The notes beneath the pieces are model-generated. The model made no database searches. It saw only the letters and a list, made by a program, of their open reading frames with translations, and was not told the DNA's origin. Positions 17,911 to 27,021 of a DNA stretch of 64,000 nt are shown here, piece by piece. The translations under genes were made by a program, and so were the position numbers. The DNA comes from Marinobacter adhaerens HP15 (lineage in GTDB: Bacteria; Pseudomonadota; Gammaproteobacteria; Pseudomonadales; Oleiphilaceae): assembly GCF_000166295.1 (NCBI RefSeq), contig NC_017506.1:2790001-2854000 (forward strand), in the 5' to 3' direction. Positions within the stretch are counted from its first letter, which is position 1; each line of letters starts with the position of its first letter.

Positions 17911-18582
17911 TCAGCCCGCCAGCTGGACGATCTCATCATACTCGCGAGTCTGGACCACCTGCTCGGCGGCGGGTTCTGCCGCCAGATGGCAGGCCTCATT
18001 GACCATGGCACTGGCCACTGTTTGCGCCTCAATGCCGCGGTACTTATCCAGGGGACCGATCAGCAGACGGTTCACCAGCGGCATCGCTTTTATGCCAAGG
18101 GCCTCCGCAGTGCGCTGTTCTTTGCGATCACCCAACAACAGACTCGGGTGATAGATGGACAGGTAGGGATAGTCGAGATCTCTCAGGGCGTCTTCAAGCT
18201 CGCCCTTTACCCGATTATAAAAAATAGTCGACGACGACGAGGCTCCAATCGCAGACATCAGGATGAACGCTCGTACTCCACGGGAGCGACCCAGCTCACC
18301 GGCTTTCATCGGGTAGCCCAGATCCACCTTCCGGAACTGATCCTGTGAGCCCGCTTTTTTGATGGTGGTGCCCAGGCAGCAGATAATCACATCCACATCG
18401 AACAGTTCGGCGTGATCCTCCAAGCGATCGAAATCGACTTCATGCTGTGCCAGTTTGTCATGCAGCGTCGGCAGTTTGTGCCTCACCAGCGCCACCACCT
18501 GCGTAACCTCTTCTCTGCCCAGCAAACCCTGTAGCACTTTGCCACCAGTCAGGCCGGTAGCGCCCAGCAACATCACCCTCAT
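17911..18582 (-). CDS. NAD(P)-binding atypical short-chain dehydrogenase (HTATIP2-like)
   Basis: The 223-residue protein starts MRVMLLGATGLTGGKVLQGLL, with the GATGLTG nucleotide-binding loop of atypical SDRs. DVIICCLGTTIKKAG near residue 70 and FILMSAIGASSSSTIFYNRVKGELE near 110-135 contain the Ser and Tyr-x-x-x-Lys (YNRVK) usually needed for catalysis. Relatives include human HTATIP2 and many bacterial proteins of unknown substrate. I chose the ATG at 18582, preceded by GGGGAAG, over an upstream TTG at 18597. Confidence 0.82.
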   Translation of the reverse strand: MRVMLLGATGLTGGKVLQGLLGREEVTQVVALVRHKLPTLHDKLAQHEVDFDRLEDHAELFDVDVIICCLGTTIKKAGSQDQFRKVDLGYPMKAGELGRSRGVRAFILMSAIGASSSSTIFYNRVKGELEDALRDLDYPYLSIYHPSLLLGDRKEQRTAEALGIKAMPLVNRLLIGPLDKYRGIEAQTVASAMVNEACHLAAEPAAEQVVQTREYDEIVQLAG

Positions 18583-18682
18583 AACCGTCTTCCCCAAGAT
18601 TCATCTGCTCTCATCGTAACAAAGGCAGTCGCAACAAGTCTGTCCGGGCGCAAACCATTATCCCATCCACTTCGTTAGTCGT

Positions 18683-18710
18683 AAAAAAAGCACCGGGACA
18701 GGCCCGGTGC
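18683..18710 (-). terminator. Rho-independent terminator of the tctCBA operon
   Basis: On the minus strand GCACCGGG, a 5-base loop and CCCGGTGC form a perfect 8-bp GC-rich stem followed directly by seven T residues. It lies about 34 bases past the tctA stop. This is a textbook intrinsic terminator and the clearest one in the window. Confidence 0.95.
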
Positions 18711-18743
18711 AAAGACTGACTGCAGATCGTCAGGTGGGAGTAA

Positions 18744-20270
18744 TCAATCGCTGACCGGGCTCTCTTTCATCGCGGCGTTCATTCGCCGACGCAAGAGCGG
18801 ACCTACCAGGTAGGGAAGAATCAGTCCCAGGCCTGCAACGATCCAGAGCCCCATCGCAAGCGGGCTCGCCCAGAGCACGCTCCACTCGCCATCTGAAAGC
18901 ACAAGTGCATGACCGAGGTTCTTTTCCATCTCGGGCCCCAGCAGCAGGCCAAGGATGATCGGCACCAGCGGTATTTCCAGCTTGCGCAGGAAGTAGCCGG
19001 CGACGCCGAAGGCCACCATGAAGTACAGATCAAAGGTGCTGTGGCTGATCGAATAAATGCCAACGAACGCCACCATGGTGACGATTGGCAGCAGATACAT
19101 CGGTGGCACTGACAGCAGCTTCACGAAAAAGCCGACCAGCGGAATGTTCAACACCAGCAGCAGGACGTTGCCAATCAACAGGGCGGCAATAACACCCCAG
19201 ACAATGTCCGCGTTCTGGGTGAACATCAGCGGTCCCGGCGTGATATTCAGGGAGATCAGCATCGCGAGCAGAACCGCGGTGGTGCCGCTTCCGGGGACCC
19301 CGAGGGTCAGCATCGGTACGAGGGCTCCAGAGGATGCACCGTTGTTACCGGCCTCGGGAGCAACCACGCCCCGGATGTCACCCTCTCCAAACTTGCCTTT
19401 CTTGCCAACCACCTGCTTTTCGAGGGTATAGCTGATAAAGCTGCCCAATGAAGCGCCGGCCCCGGGCAAAACGCCGGATATAAAACCAAGTACACCACCA
19501 CGTAGCTGGGTCGGGATCGTCATCACCAACTCTTTCATTGTCAGTGTCAGTTTGCCCACGTTCATCTTGTCTCGCCCCCGGCCCATGCGGGATTCCACAA
19601 AGAACAGCAGCTCGGAGATGGCGAACAGCCCAACAATGGCCAGAATGAAGTCGATACCCTCATACAACTCCAGCACACCAAAGGTATAGCGCTGGGTACC
19701 GGTCGAGATATCGATGCCCACCGTGGAGATCATGATCCCGAGGGTAGCGGCTACCACAGTTTTCACAGGGTTCTTGCCAGTAATTCCCCCGAGCGTGGCA
19801 AAGGCCAGAAGGAACAAGGCAAAGTACTCGGCCGGCCCAAAGGTCAGGGCAAACTTCGCCAGCACCGGAGCCAGCATGATCAGACCAATGGTGCCAATCA
19901 GACCGCCGGCGAAGGATGCGATCGCTGAGACTGCCAGTGCATCCGCTGCCCGCCCCTTCTGGGCCATGGGGTAGCCATCCAGGCAGGTCATCATCGCCGG
20001 CTCGTCACCAGGAATGTTCAGCAGAATCGAGGAAATCCGTCCACCGTACATGGCGCCAGCATAGACAGCTGTCAACAGGATCATCGCGGTTTCCGGCGGC
20101 AAGCCAAGGGTAAAGGCCAAGGGAATAAGAATGGCGACACCATTGGCAGGCCCCAGACCGGGCAGGCACCCGATCAACGTGCCCACGAAAGCGCCGAACA
20201 GAGCAAACATCAGGTTATACGGAGTCAGGGCCACCGCAAAACCGTCCATCAGGAAGCCTAGAGTTTCCAT
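18744..20270 (-). CDS. tctA: Tripartite tricarboxylate transporter, large permease (TctA)
   Basis: The 508-residue, roughly 11-12-helix membrane protein carries the TctA signature GCLPGLGPANGVAILIPLAFTLGLPPETAMILLTAVYAGAMYGGRISSILLNIPGD from residue 34, and a matching GVLPGAGASLGSFISYTLEK half near 265 reflecting the internal repeat. It drives uptake of citrate or related carboxylates with the periplasmic protein TctC and the small subunit TctB. Its start is at the last base of the tctB stop, so translation is coupled. A strong terminator follows. Confidence 0.95.
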   Translation of the reverse strand: METLGFLMDGFAVALTPYNLMFALFGAFVGTLIGCLPGLGPANGVAILIPLAFTLGLPPETAMILLTAVYAGAMYGGRISSILLNIPGDEPAMMTCLDGYPMAQKGRAADALAVSAIASFAGGLIGTIGLIMLAPVLAKFALTFGPAEYFALFLLAFATLGGITGKNPVKTVVAATLGIMISTVGIDISTGTQRYTFGVLELYEGIDFILAIVGLFAISELLFFVESRMGRGRDKMNVGKLTLTMKELVMTIPTQLRGGVLGFISGVLPGAGASLGSFISYTLEKQVVGKKGKFGEGDIRGVVAPEAGNNGASSGALVPMLTLGVPGSGTTAVLLAMLISLNITPGPLMFTQNADIVWGVIAALLIGNVLLLVLNIPLVGFFVKLLSVPPMYLLPIVTMVAFVGIYSISHSTFDLYFMVAFGVAGYFLRKLEIPLVPIILGLLLGPEMEKNLGHALVLSDGEWSVLWASPLAMGLWIVAGLGLILPYLVGPLLRRRMNAAMKESPVSD

Positions 20271-20716
20271 CAGTGCACCTCCAGCAAGCCGGCCGGCAGG
20301 CTCAGAGACAAGCCATAGTTAAACAGCACGAAGACCACGACGGCGCTCAACAGACCGGTGAGAAACGCCGGCCTCGGCGCTGCCCCCATGCGCCAACTGA
20401 GTGTGCCCACAGCAAGGGTAGTGGCGATGACAAAGCCAAGAGGTTCCAGCAGCAGCGTATAGACCACAAGAACCACCAACGAGATCCCAAGCTCAGCGGC
20501 GGACTTGCCAACAGGCCACTGGGCATCTGGATCCGGTTTGATCATCAGGTAGAGACTGCCAGCCACCAGCACAACCGCGAGCATGGTGGGGAAGGTTTCC
20601 GGACCCACGGTCTCGGCGCCACCAAACGGCTCGGGCCACTGTTGGGCTGCCCAGCCATAGGCAACGGCGAGGACCAGAAGGCCCAGGCCGAGAATGCGAT
20701 CACCGAGCCCCGTCAT
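20270..20716 (-). CDS. tctB: Tripartite tricarboxylate transporter, small permease (TctB)
   Basis: The 148-residue protein has four hydrophobic segments (near residues 5-25, 43-60, 75-110 and 122-140), fitting the four-helix TctB subunit. The GAETVGPETFPTMLAVVLVAGSLYLMI stretch near 35-60 is typical. Its start overlaps the tctC stop in an ATGA and its stop overlaps the tctA start, so the three genes are translated as one unit. Confidence 0.92.
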   Translation of the reverse strand: MTGLGDRILGLGLLVLAVAYGWAAQQWPEPFGGAETVGPETFPTMLAVVLVAGSLYLMIKPDPDAQWPVGKSAAELGISLVVLVVYTLLLEPLGFVIATTLAVGTLSWRMGAAPRPAFLTGLLSAVVVFVLFNYGLSLSLPAGLLEVH

Positions 20717-21690
20717 TTCAGCAACCCGATTTCACGCGAAAGGTTCTCGATGTCCTGCACCTGGTTGCGTACGAACTCGTCGAACTGGCTGGCTGGCGGA
20801 TGAAAGGGGATCAGGCCGTTGCTCTTCATGACCTTTTTCCACTCCTCACTGGCGTACAGCGTATCGACGGCCTCCACCCAGTAGGATTTGGCTTCTTCGC
20901 TGGCGCCTTTGGGCATGTAGAAGCCACGCCAGTTCGGGCCAACCGCATCAATACCCTGCTCCTTTGCGGTTGGGAGATCGCTGAACTTGCCCGGCAAACG
21001 CTCCTCGGCCAGTACCGCGACGACTCTCAGGTCACCAGATTCAAGAAAGCCGGTGGCTTCCGAAATATCTCCGGTGAACGCATCCACCTGTCCACCGACA
21101 ACCTGGCTCATGGCTTCACCGCCGTTGTTGTAGGAAAGGTAGGGTATCGAGGGGAGTTTGTCGGCACCCGCTGCCTTGGCCGCAATCAGCACCTTGAGGT
21201 GGTCCCAGCCGCCACGCGCGCTACCACCGGCGAACTTTACAGACTTCGGGTTGGCTTTCACTGCGGCCATCAACTCGCTGAGGTTCTGGTACTCGGAATT
21301 CTTGCCAACGGCGATGATGCCGTAATCGGCACCCAGGGCCCCGACCCAGGTAACCATATCCGCGTTCATGCCCGGGAACTGTTTCTGGGCCAAACGGGTG
21401 GTGGTCGCCGTCGAAGCGGCCACCAGCAGCTTGTTATCCTCCGCCCGCTTGCTCACGGTGTGGGCATAGGCCACGCCACCGCCGGCGCCCGCCATGTTGA
21501 CAGTCTGCACGCTACCATCAACCAGGCCGAGGTCCTGCAGAACATTGCCGACGCTGCGACAGGTAAAGTCCCATCCGCCGCCGGGGTCAGCCGGGGCAAG
21601 ACATTCTACTTTTCCGGAGGGCTGCCAGGCCATGGCCGACATGGAGACGGCCGCAGCCGCCACGAATGACAGGGTTCGTTTGATAATCAT
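20713..21690 (-). CDS. tctC: Tripartite tricarboxylate transporter substrate-binding protein (TctC/Bug family)
   Basis: The 325-residue periplasmic receptor has a signal peptide (MIIKRTLSFVAAAAVSMSAMA, cut likely after AMA) and Bug-family landmarks: PADPGGGWDFTCR near residue 35, AGAGGGVAYAH near 65, a SARGGWDHLKVL stretch near 155 and GGEAMSQVVGGQVDAFTGDISEA near 190. It captures a di- or tricarboxylate for TctAB. I chose the ATG at 21690, which has GAGGTG six bases upstream, rather than a GTG nine bases earlier. It is divergent from the sensor kinase at 21893 that probably controls it. Confidence 0.93.
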   Translation of the reverse strand: MIIKRTLSFVAAAAVSMSAMAWQPSGKVECLAPADPGGGWDFTCRSVGNVLQDLGLVDGSVQTVNMAGAGGGVAYAHTVSKRAEDNKLLVAASTATTTRLAQKQFPGMNADMVTWVGALGADYGIIAVGKNSEYQNLSELMAAVKANPKSVKFAGGSARGGWDHLKVLIAAKAAGADKLPSIPYLSYNNGGEAMSQVVGGQVDAFTGDISEATGFLESGDLRVVAVLAEERLPGKFSDLPTAKEQGIDAVGPNWRGFYMPKGASEEAKSYWVEAVDTLYASEEWKKVMKSNGLIPFHPPASQFDEFVRNQVQDIENLSREIGLLK

Positions 21691-21892
21691 GGTTGTCACC
21701 TCATCAACTTGTTTTTGTGATCACTCCTGAGGCAGGACCGTGTTGGCCGGGTCCCTGGCTATGGCAAGCCAGAGGAGCGATTGCAGGCAGGTTAATAGGT
21801 GAAACCCGAGACCCGGAAGCTTGTGCACGTAACGCCTTTAAAGGGCTTAACGGGCATTTTGTTCATATTGATTACGGGCAACCCGGGCGATC

Positions 21893-23557
21893 ATGCAGTA
21901 CCCTGAAAACCAAACGACAACAAGCCATGACCGCTCCGTGTTGCGAAAAACCAAACTCAAAACCCGAATGATCCTGACGCTGGGCCTGCTCGGTGCGCTG
22001 CAGACCATGCTCATTGGTGGCTTTGCCGGCTATTACCTCAGCGATTCCCTGTACGATGAGATCGGCCAGCGGGCACTTATGGTCGCAAAGACCGTGGCCG
22101 CCACCCCCGCCGTCATTGATGGCGTGCGCTCCCAAGATGTGGATGGTCTGAACCGCCTCGCCACGCGACTGACGAAGACCAATGAGGCTTTGTTCATTGT
22201 GATTGGCGATCACGAAGCCGTACGCCTGGCTCATCCGGACCCGACCCGTATTGGCCACTCAATGGGTGATGATGATGGCGACTTTGGCCGCAAGGCCCTA
22301 GTGGAAGGCAACGCCTATGTGGCCCTTGCCAGAGGCAGTCTTGGCGAATCCATGCGCGGCAAGGCGCCGATAACCGACCCGGGGAACGGGGAGATCGTCG
22401 GCATCGTCTCGGTCGGCTACAGCCTTGGCCAGGTAGAGGCTACGATTCAGCGCTATAACTTTGTGCTCTATGGCGCAGTTGGGCTGATGCTGTTGGTCAC
22501 CATCCTGTCCGCCATTGTCATCGCCGGTCGATTCAAACAGGCAATTTTCGGGCTGGAACCGGAGGAAATTGCCCGGCTATTCCGGGAACGGGAGGCAACA
22601 CTCCAATCGGTGCGGGAAGGAATCATTGCCGTCAATCGGGAGGGCACTATCACCACAGCGAACCGGGCGGCCTATGAAACACTGGATTTGCCACCCGACA
22701 GCCCGCTTGCCGGCAGACCCATTCTGGAGGTTCTACCTGAAAGCAGCCTGATGTCGGTACTGGAATCCGGTCACCCGGATTTTGACCGGGAGATCTGGCT
22801 GCGTGGCCGCCAGATGGTTGTTAACCGATTGCCCGTTCGACAGGGAGACGAGATCATTGGCGTGGTTGCCAGCTTCCGATTGCGCAATGAACTGGATCAG
22901 GTTAGCCGCCAACTCACGCGGATTCAGCAATATGCGGACACCCTGCGCAGCCAGACCCATGAATATTCCAACAAACTCCACACCATTGCCGGGCTCATCC
23001 AGATTGGGGCTACTGAAGAGGCATTGAGCCTCATCGGCAGTGAGGTAAGTGATCACCAGGCGCTGATTCACCTGCTATTGGAAGCTGTGCCTGATCCCAT
23101 TATCGCCGGCTGCCTGCTCGGCAAATACAATCGCGCCAGGGAAATGGGATTGCGACTGGACATTGATCCTGACAGTCAGATGGCAGACCTGCCGGCCTCC
23201 CTCCCCCGGGACCAACTTGTCAGTGTGCTTGGAAATCTGATCGACAATGCCCTGGATGCCACACGCCTCAAAACAGGTGCCGGTGGGAGGGTGCAGCTCT
23301 CCATGACCGATCTCGGCCAGGAGCTGATTTTCGAAGTACAGGACCAGGGGCCCGGTATCCCGGAGTCTGAACGGCAGCGGATTTTCGAAAAAGGGGTAAG
23401 CAGTAAGGAGGGAGAGGCCCGTGGCTATGGCCTGCATCTGGTCCAGCAGTTTCTGGGGTACTGGGGTGGCTCGGTAACCGTCGATAACATCCCGGAAGGC
23501 GGCAGTCGCTTTACCCTATACTTACCGAAAAAGCCCGAACGGAGGTTCGAATCTTGA
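21893..23557 (+). CDS. CitA/DcuS-type sensor histidine kinase
   Basis: The 554-residue membrane kinase has a first membrane helix at about residues 26-46, a periplasmic single-Cache/PDC domain (47-185) with the family pattern RIGHSMGDDD and GSLGESMRGKAPI, a second helix near 190-212, a cytoplasmic PAS-like region near 235-340, a phosphoacceptor His356 in SQTHEYSNKLHTIAGL, and an ATPase domain with NLIDNALDA, DQGPGIP and GYGLHL. CitA/DcuS kinases sense citrate or C4-dicarboxylates outside the cell. It is divergent from tctCBA and overlaps its response regulator by four bases, so it most likely senses the Tct substrate. Confidence 0.93.
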   Translation: MQYPENQTTTSHDRSVLRKTKLKTRMILTLGLLGALQTMLIGGFAGYYLSDSLYDEIGQRALMVAKTVAATPAVIDGVRSQDVDGLNRLATRLTKTNEALFIVIGDHEAVRLAHPDPTRIGHSMGDDDGDFGRKALVEGNAYVALARGSLGESMRGKAPITDPGNGEIVGIVSVGYSLGQVEATIQRYNFVLYGAVGLMLLVTILSAIVIAGRFKQAIFGLEPEEIARLFREREATLQSVREGIIAVNREGTITTANRAAYETLDLPPDSPLAGRPILEVLPESSLMSVLESGHPDFDREIWLRGRQMVVNRLPVRQGDEIIGVVASFRLRNELDQVSRQLTRIQQYADTLRSQTHEYSNKLHTIAGLIQIGATEEALSLIGSEVSDHQALIHLLLEAVPDPIIAGCLLGKYNRAREMGLRLDIDPDSQMADLPASLPRDQLVSVLGNLIDNALDATRLKTGAGGRVQLSMTDLGQELIFEVQDQGPGIPESERQRIFEKGVSSKEGEARGYGLHLVQQFLGYWGGSVTVDNIPEGGSRFTLYLPKKPERRFES

Positions 23558-24249
23558 CCACCATTCGCTTGCTGATCGTCGAGGATGACCGGAAAATCGC
23601 CGAAATACAGCGTCGTTTCGTTGAACGGCTGGAAAACGTTGATCTTTGCGGCATCGCCCACACACTTGCCGATGCCCGAGATCAAATCGAGATACTGGCT
23701 CCCGACCTGATTCTGCTGGACGTTTACTTTCCCGATGGCAGTGGCCTCGAACTGCTTCGCGAACTACGGGCCGAAGACAGCGGCAGCGATATCATTCTCA
23801 TAACCGCCGCCAAAGAGGTCGAAACCCTGCGCAGCGCTCTGAGAGGTGGTGTTTTCGACTATATACTGAAACCCCTGGTTTTCGAGCGCTTGCAGGAGGC
23901 CGTTAACCGCTACCGTGAACACATGGCGCGCTTGTCTTCATTGCATCATGTCGCGCAGAAGGAGGTGGACGCCCTGCTGCCAAGAACATCCAGCGAAGGT
24001 GTCCAGAGTACGGATCAGCGATTGCCCAAGGGTATTGATGCCCTGACCCTGGATAAAATCCGGGCAGTCATGGCGAGCGGTCGCCATCTGAGTGCCGAGG
24101 AAGTCGGAGCAGCCATCGGCGCATCCCGAACAACTGCCCGTCGTTACCTTGAATATCTGGTGGGTACCGAAGAGCTGTCCGCCGAAGTGACCTATGGTAC
24201 TGTCGGACGCCCGGAGCGACGATACTGTGCCGCAACCCCTTCCTCCTGA
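23554..24249 (+). CDS. CitB/DcuR-type response regulator
   Basis: The 231-residue protein has a receiver domain with acidic pocket EDD (residues 10-12), phosphoacceptor Asp56 in LILLDVYFPDGSG and Lys near 105 in YILKPL, then a C-terminal helix-turn-helix near 175-225 (SAEEVGAAIGASRTTARRYLEYL). It starts at a TTG that overlaps the kinase stop, with GGAGG eight bases before it. It probably activates the divergent tctCBA operon, as TctD or CitB do elsewhere. Confidence 0.92.
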   Translation: MTTIRLLIVEDDRKIAEIQRRFVERLENVDLCGIAHTLADARDQIEILAPDLILLDVYFPDGSGLELLRELRAEDSGSDIILITAAKEVETLRSALRGGVFDYILKPLVFERLQEAVNRYREHMARLSSLHHVAQKEVDALLPRTSSEGVQSTDQRLPKGIDALTLDKIRAVMASGRHLSAEEVGAAIGASRTTARRYLEYLVGTEELSAEVTYGTVGRPERRYCAATPSS

Positions 24250-24267
24250 AAGACACCGGAGTTCTGC

Positions 24268-25059
24268 GTGAAGCCGTTAATTCTTGGTCTTGCAGCCCTT
24301 GTTTTCCTTACCGGCTGCCAGGAATCCCCTACCGGCCGGAACCGCCTGGCTCTGGTTCCCGACGCTGTTCTGGCGGACATGGGCCAGGACAGTTTTGAGC
24401 AGATGAAACAGCAGAACACCGTGATCACAAGGCCGGACATCAACCGCCTTGTACAGTGCATCACGGAGGCCCTGGTCAGCGCGGCACAGGCCCGGTACCC
24501 GAGAGCGCCAATGCCCGATTCCTGGGAAATTGCGGTCTTTGAAAACGCCACGCCCAATGCCTTTGCCCTCCCCGGAGGCAAGATCGGCGTGCATTCAGGG
24601 CTACTTGAACTGGCCGAAAACCAGGCCCAACTGGCCACGGTCATTGGTCACGAAATAGCCCATGTTCTTGCCGACCACGGCAATGAACGCCTGACCCAGG
24701 AACTGGGCCTGCAAGCAGGAATGCTGCTGGTGGGCCTGTTCACCGAAAGTGAAATTGCGGAGAACCAGATACAGCAGGCTTTGGGCATTGGCGCCCAACT
24801 GGGTATTACTCTGCCGTTCAGTCGTGCCCATGAGGAGGAGGCCGATTTGATGGGCCTGGAAATCATGGCCCGGGCCGGTTTTGAACCGGGCCAGAGTGTC
24901 AGGCTCTGGCAGAACATGGCGCAGGCTTCGGGCGCACAACCGCTGGAATTTCTCTCCACACATCCGAATCACGACACCCGCATTGCCTCCCTGCAAAATC
25001 AGCTGGAGACTGCCCGCTCGGTTTTCGAAACGGTTCCTCCAGCCGACTGTCAGATCTGA
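24268..25059 (+). CDS. M48 family metalloprotease, lipoprotein
   Basis: The 263-residue protein begins at GTG with a lipoprotein signal MKPLILGLAALVFLTGC (lipobox LTGC), so it is anchored facing the periplasm. The zinc site is HEIAH (His128, Glu129, His132), with the third ligand in EEEADLMGLEIMARAGF near residue 190. It resembles BepA/LoiP-type proteases that survey outer-membrane protein assembly, though without a TPR domain. CCGGAG six bases before the GTG supports that start. It follows the response regulator after 18 bases but is unlikely to be functionally linked. Confidence 0.9.
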   Translation: MKPLILGLAALVFLTGCQESPTGRNRLALVPDAVLADMGQDSFEQMKQQNTVITRPDINRLVQCITEALVSAAQARYPRAPMPDSWEIAVFENATPNAFALPGGKIGVHSGLLELAENQAQLATVIGHEIAHVLADHGNERLTQELGLQAGMLLVGLFTESEIAENQIQQALGIGAQLGITLPFSRAHEEEADLMGLEIMARAGFEPGQSVRLWQNMAQASGAQPLEFLSTHPNHDTRIASLQNQLETARSVFETVPPADCQI

Positions 25060-25128
25060 TCAAGTCGCACTCACCGTATAATTGACTATCATCAAGTCTA
25101 GCGGCGCGTTAAAACTGAGGCAGATTCC

Positions 25129-25641
25129 ATGGTGGAACGCTTGCCACATCCGGATGGTTTCCGGCTGGTCCTGACACCCAATCGTTCCCTCAGCTGGCAT
25201 GGCAATGTCCGGATCTGGGCCGCCCTGTTCGTGCTTTCAGCCCTTATCGCAACGGGCTTTACGCTGATGGGCGCCTGGGTGATTATTCCGTTTGCCGGGC
25301 TGGAGCTGATTGCGCTCGCTTGCGGCATCTACCTGACCTCGCGGGAGTGCCAGCGGCAGGAGGTGCTGTCCATCGACGACGAGGATATTCATCTGGAAAA
25401 AGGCAGAAAGCGCAAGCAGGCAGAGTGGACCCTTCCCACCCGTTATGCGCGGCTCAGGGTTGCCTCACCGCCGCACCCGTTCACACCGGCGAAGCTCTCT
25501 CTGACCCATCGGGATACCGAAGTATCAATTGGCGGCTTCCTGAACATCGAGGATACCGAAAAGCTGATTGGCATGCTTGAGAAGAACGGGTTGCTGATCG
25601 AACGCAAAGAGCCCGATCCGCAGATCGGGCTCTGGTTCTGA
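25129..25641 (+). CDS. DUF2244 domain membrane protein
   Basis: The 170-residue protein starts with the DUF2244 pattern LTPNRSLSWHGNVRIWAALFVLSALIATGFTLMGAWVIIPFAGLELIALACGIYLTS, holding two membrane helices (about 26-46 and 51-69). The rest is a cytoplasmic beta-rich part resembling a PH-like domain. Family members are often near cytochrome oxidase genes; none is seen here and the function is unknown. A TATAAT lies about 50 bases upstream but no good -35 accompanies it. Confidence 0.88.
   Translation: MVERLPHPDGFRLVLTPNRSLSWHGNVRIWAALFVLSALIATGFTLMGAWVIIPFAGLELIALACGIYLTSRECQRQEVLSIDDEDIHLEKGRKRKQAEWTLPTRYARLRVASPPHPFTPAKLSLTHRDTEVSIGGFLNIEDTEKLIGMLEKNGLLIERKEPDPQIGLWF
25608..25633. terminator. 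Stem-loop inside the 3' end of the DUF2244 gene
   Basis: An 11-bp perfect stem, AGAGCCCGATC (25608-25618) with its complement (25623-25633), closes a 4-base loop. It encodes the last residues before the stop and faces the convergent small membrane protein gene. No T-tract follows on the plus strand; three T follow on the minus strand. Confidence 0.5.
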
Positions 25642-25651
25642 GACATGCTGG

Positions 25652-25876
25652 CTACTTGAGCGGGGGAGTCTGTTTTCGGGCCAGAACGTAGTAGACGAGA
25701 AGCGCAACGCCGCACACGATCATCACCCATCCCGCCCCTTCAGCCATCTGAGTATCGCCACTACCAAGGCCGATCACCACCACAATACCGATGATGATGC
25801 TGTACATCGCGGACAGAAAGAGAATGATCAGACTCTTGCGTGGCTCGCGCTTAACAACCGTTTTCGGATCTTCCAT
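25652..25876 (-). CDS. Small membrane protein of unknown function
   Basis: The 74-residue protein starts MEDPKTVVKREPRKSLIILFLSAMYSIIIGIVVVIGL and has two membrane helices (about 16-36 and 46-65) with positively charged ends. The start was placed at 25876 because GGAGGA lies six bases upstream; a start at 25936 would add an unlikely 20-residue leader. I do not recognise a family. It converges on the DUF2244 gene. Confidence 0.65.
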   Translation of the reverse strand: MEDPKTVVKREPRKSLIILFLSAMYSIIIGIVVVIGLGSGDTQMAEGAGWVMIVCGVALLVYYVLARKQTPPLK

Positions 25877-26027
25877 AGTCCATCCTCCCATTCGGTCGAT
25901 GAGCAGGCAGACCATAATCAGGCCCGCCATTTGCAACGCTCTAGTCGGGAGTGTAGATCATTTTTTGCTCACACACGGCTTTCAAGCATAGCGAATACCA
26001 CTTATCCGCTTTTCGGAATCGGTGCGT

Positions 26028-26810
26028 TTACTCGTAGCTGGCAGCGATTCTTTCGATCTCTCCAGCCTCACGAGCCTCGTCCAGAGCCTGCTGGAGATCC
26101 TCGATCACAGCCGGATCGGTATTGTTGCTGAATGCCAGATACATGGGCGTCTCCCGGAATACCAGCACCGGCTGCAGCCCGGTGATACCGTGCTCTTCCT
26201 CTGCCATCAGGGGGCCCACCAGGCCGTCGGTAACCCACAGGTCGGCCTGGCCGAGGGTGAGGCGACGAGTGTTCACATCACCTGAAACCCCCATCACCAC
26301 GTTGAATCCCTGATCAACCAGGTACTCGGACATCACATCGCCCTTGTACCCGGCGATTCTCAGGTCTTTGGCTTCTTCCAGGGAGTCCAGAGAGATATCG
26401 GAGTCTGGCGCGGCAAACAACGTCCACTTGATTGATGCCAGGGGACCTACCCATTGAAACTGATCTTCCCGCTCGTCGGTGCGCGCGGTACAGAACAGAC
26501 CATGATTTTCGCGATCCTGTACCCAGTTGTAGGCGTAACTCCAGTCCCGCATTTTCATCACGTAGTCATAGTCGACCCGGGACAGCATCGCCTTGACCAT
26601 ATCCGCACAGATGCCGGTTATGTCGTCTTCATTGTGGGCGAACCCTTTCCCGGTTTCAGAGGCATTATAGGGAGGGTAGTTTTCCGTAAAGATATACAGG
26701 CGCTCGGCCGCAAGGGCCGGGAGGCCAATGGCCGAAAGGGTCAACGCGATGAGGCCGGTTTTAATGCCTGTGATTAACTTCGAGGAGACCGGTGCAGTTT
26801 CTGTGGGCAT
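26028..26810 (-). CDS. Periplasmic substrate-binding protein (amino-acid ABC type, family 3)
   Basis: The 260-residue protein has an N-terminal hydrophobic signal (residues about 14-34, ending GLPALAA) and a bacterial extracellular solute-binding family 3 layout: ENYPPYNASETGKGFAHNEDDITGICADMVKAML near 40-70 and DLWVTDGLVGPLMAEEEHGI near 195. No permease or ATPase genes adjoin it, so it is an orphan of the kind common in marine gammaproteobacteria, where some serve as signalling receptors rather than transporters. Ligand unknown. Confidence 0.85.
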   Translation of the reverse strand: MPTETAPVSSKLITGIKTGLIALTLSAIGLPALAAERLYIFTENYPPYNASETGKGFAHNEDDITGICADMVKAMLSRVDYDYVMKMRDWSYAYNWVQDRENHGLFCTARTDEREDQFQWVGPLASIKWTLFAAPDSDISLDSLEEAKDLRIAGYKGDVMSEYLVDQGFNVVMGVSGDVNTRRLTLGQADLWVTDGLVGPLMAEEEHGITGLQPVLVFRETPMYLAFSNNTDPAVIEDLQQALDEAREAGEIERIAASYE

Positions 26811-27021
26811 TCTCTAGTCCTTTTCGACGATTCAGCTGGAACGGAAGTCAGGCGGCCGCATTGAGTGGCCATAAACCAGGGATATGATTGCAAAAGCGAC
26901 ACACTGGCATTTAATGTCAGCCTGCTTGGTTGATTATGCCAGCAAAACCCATGATTGCGCTTCCTGCAGAAAAAGTCAGTGACAAAACGTATCTGGAAAA
27001 CCTGCCATCTTTCTGTGGAGC

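Noticed and set aside
26904..26942. CTGGCAT...ATGCCAG inverted repeat upstream of the solute-binding protein gene
   Set aside because: Seven-base arms with a 25-base spacer are not a convincing operator or terminator, and no second copy was seen.
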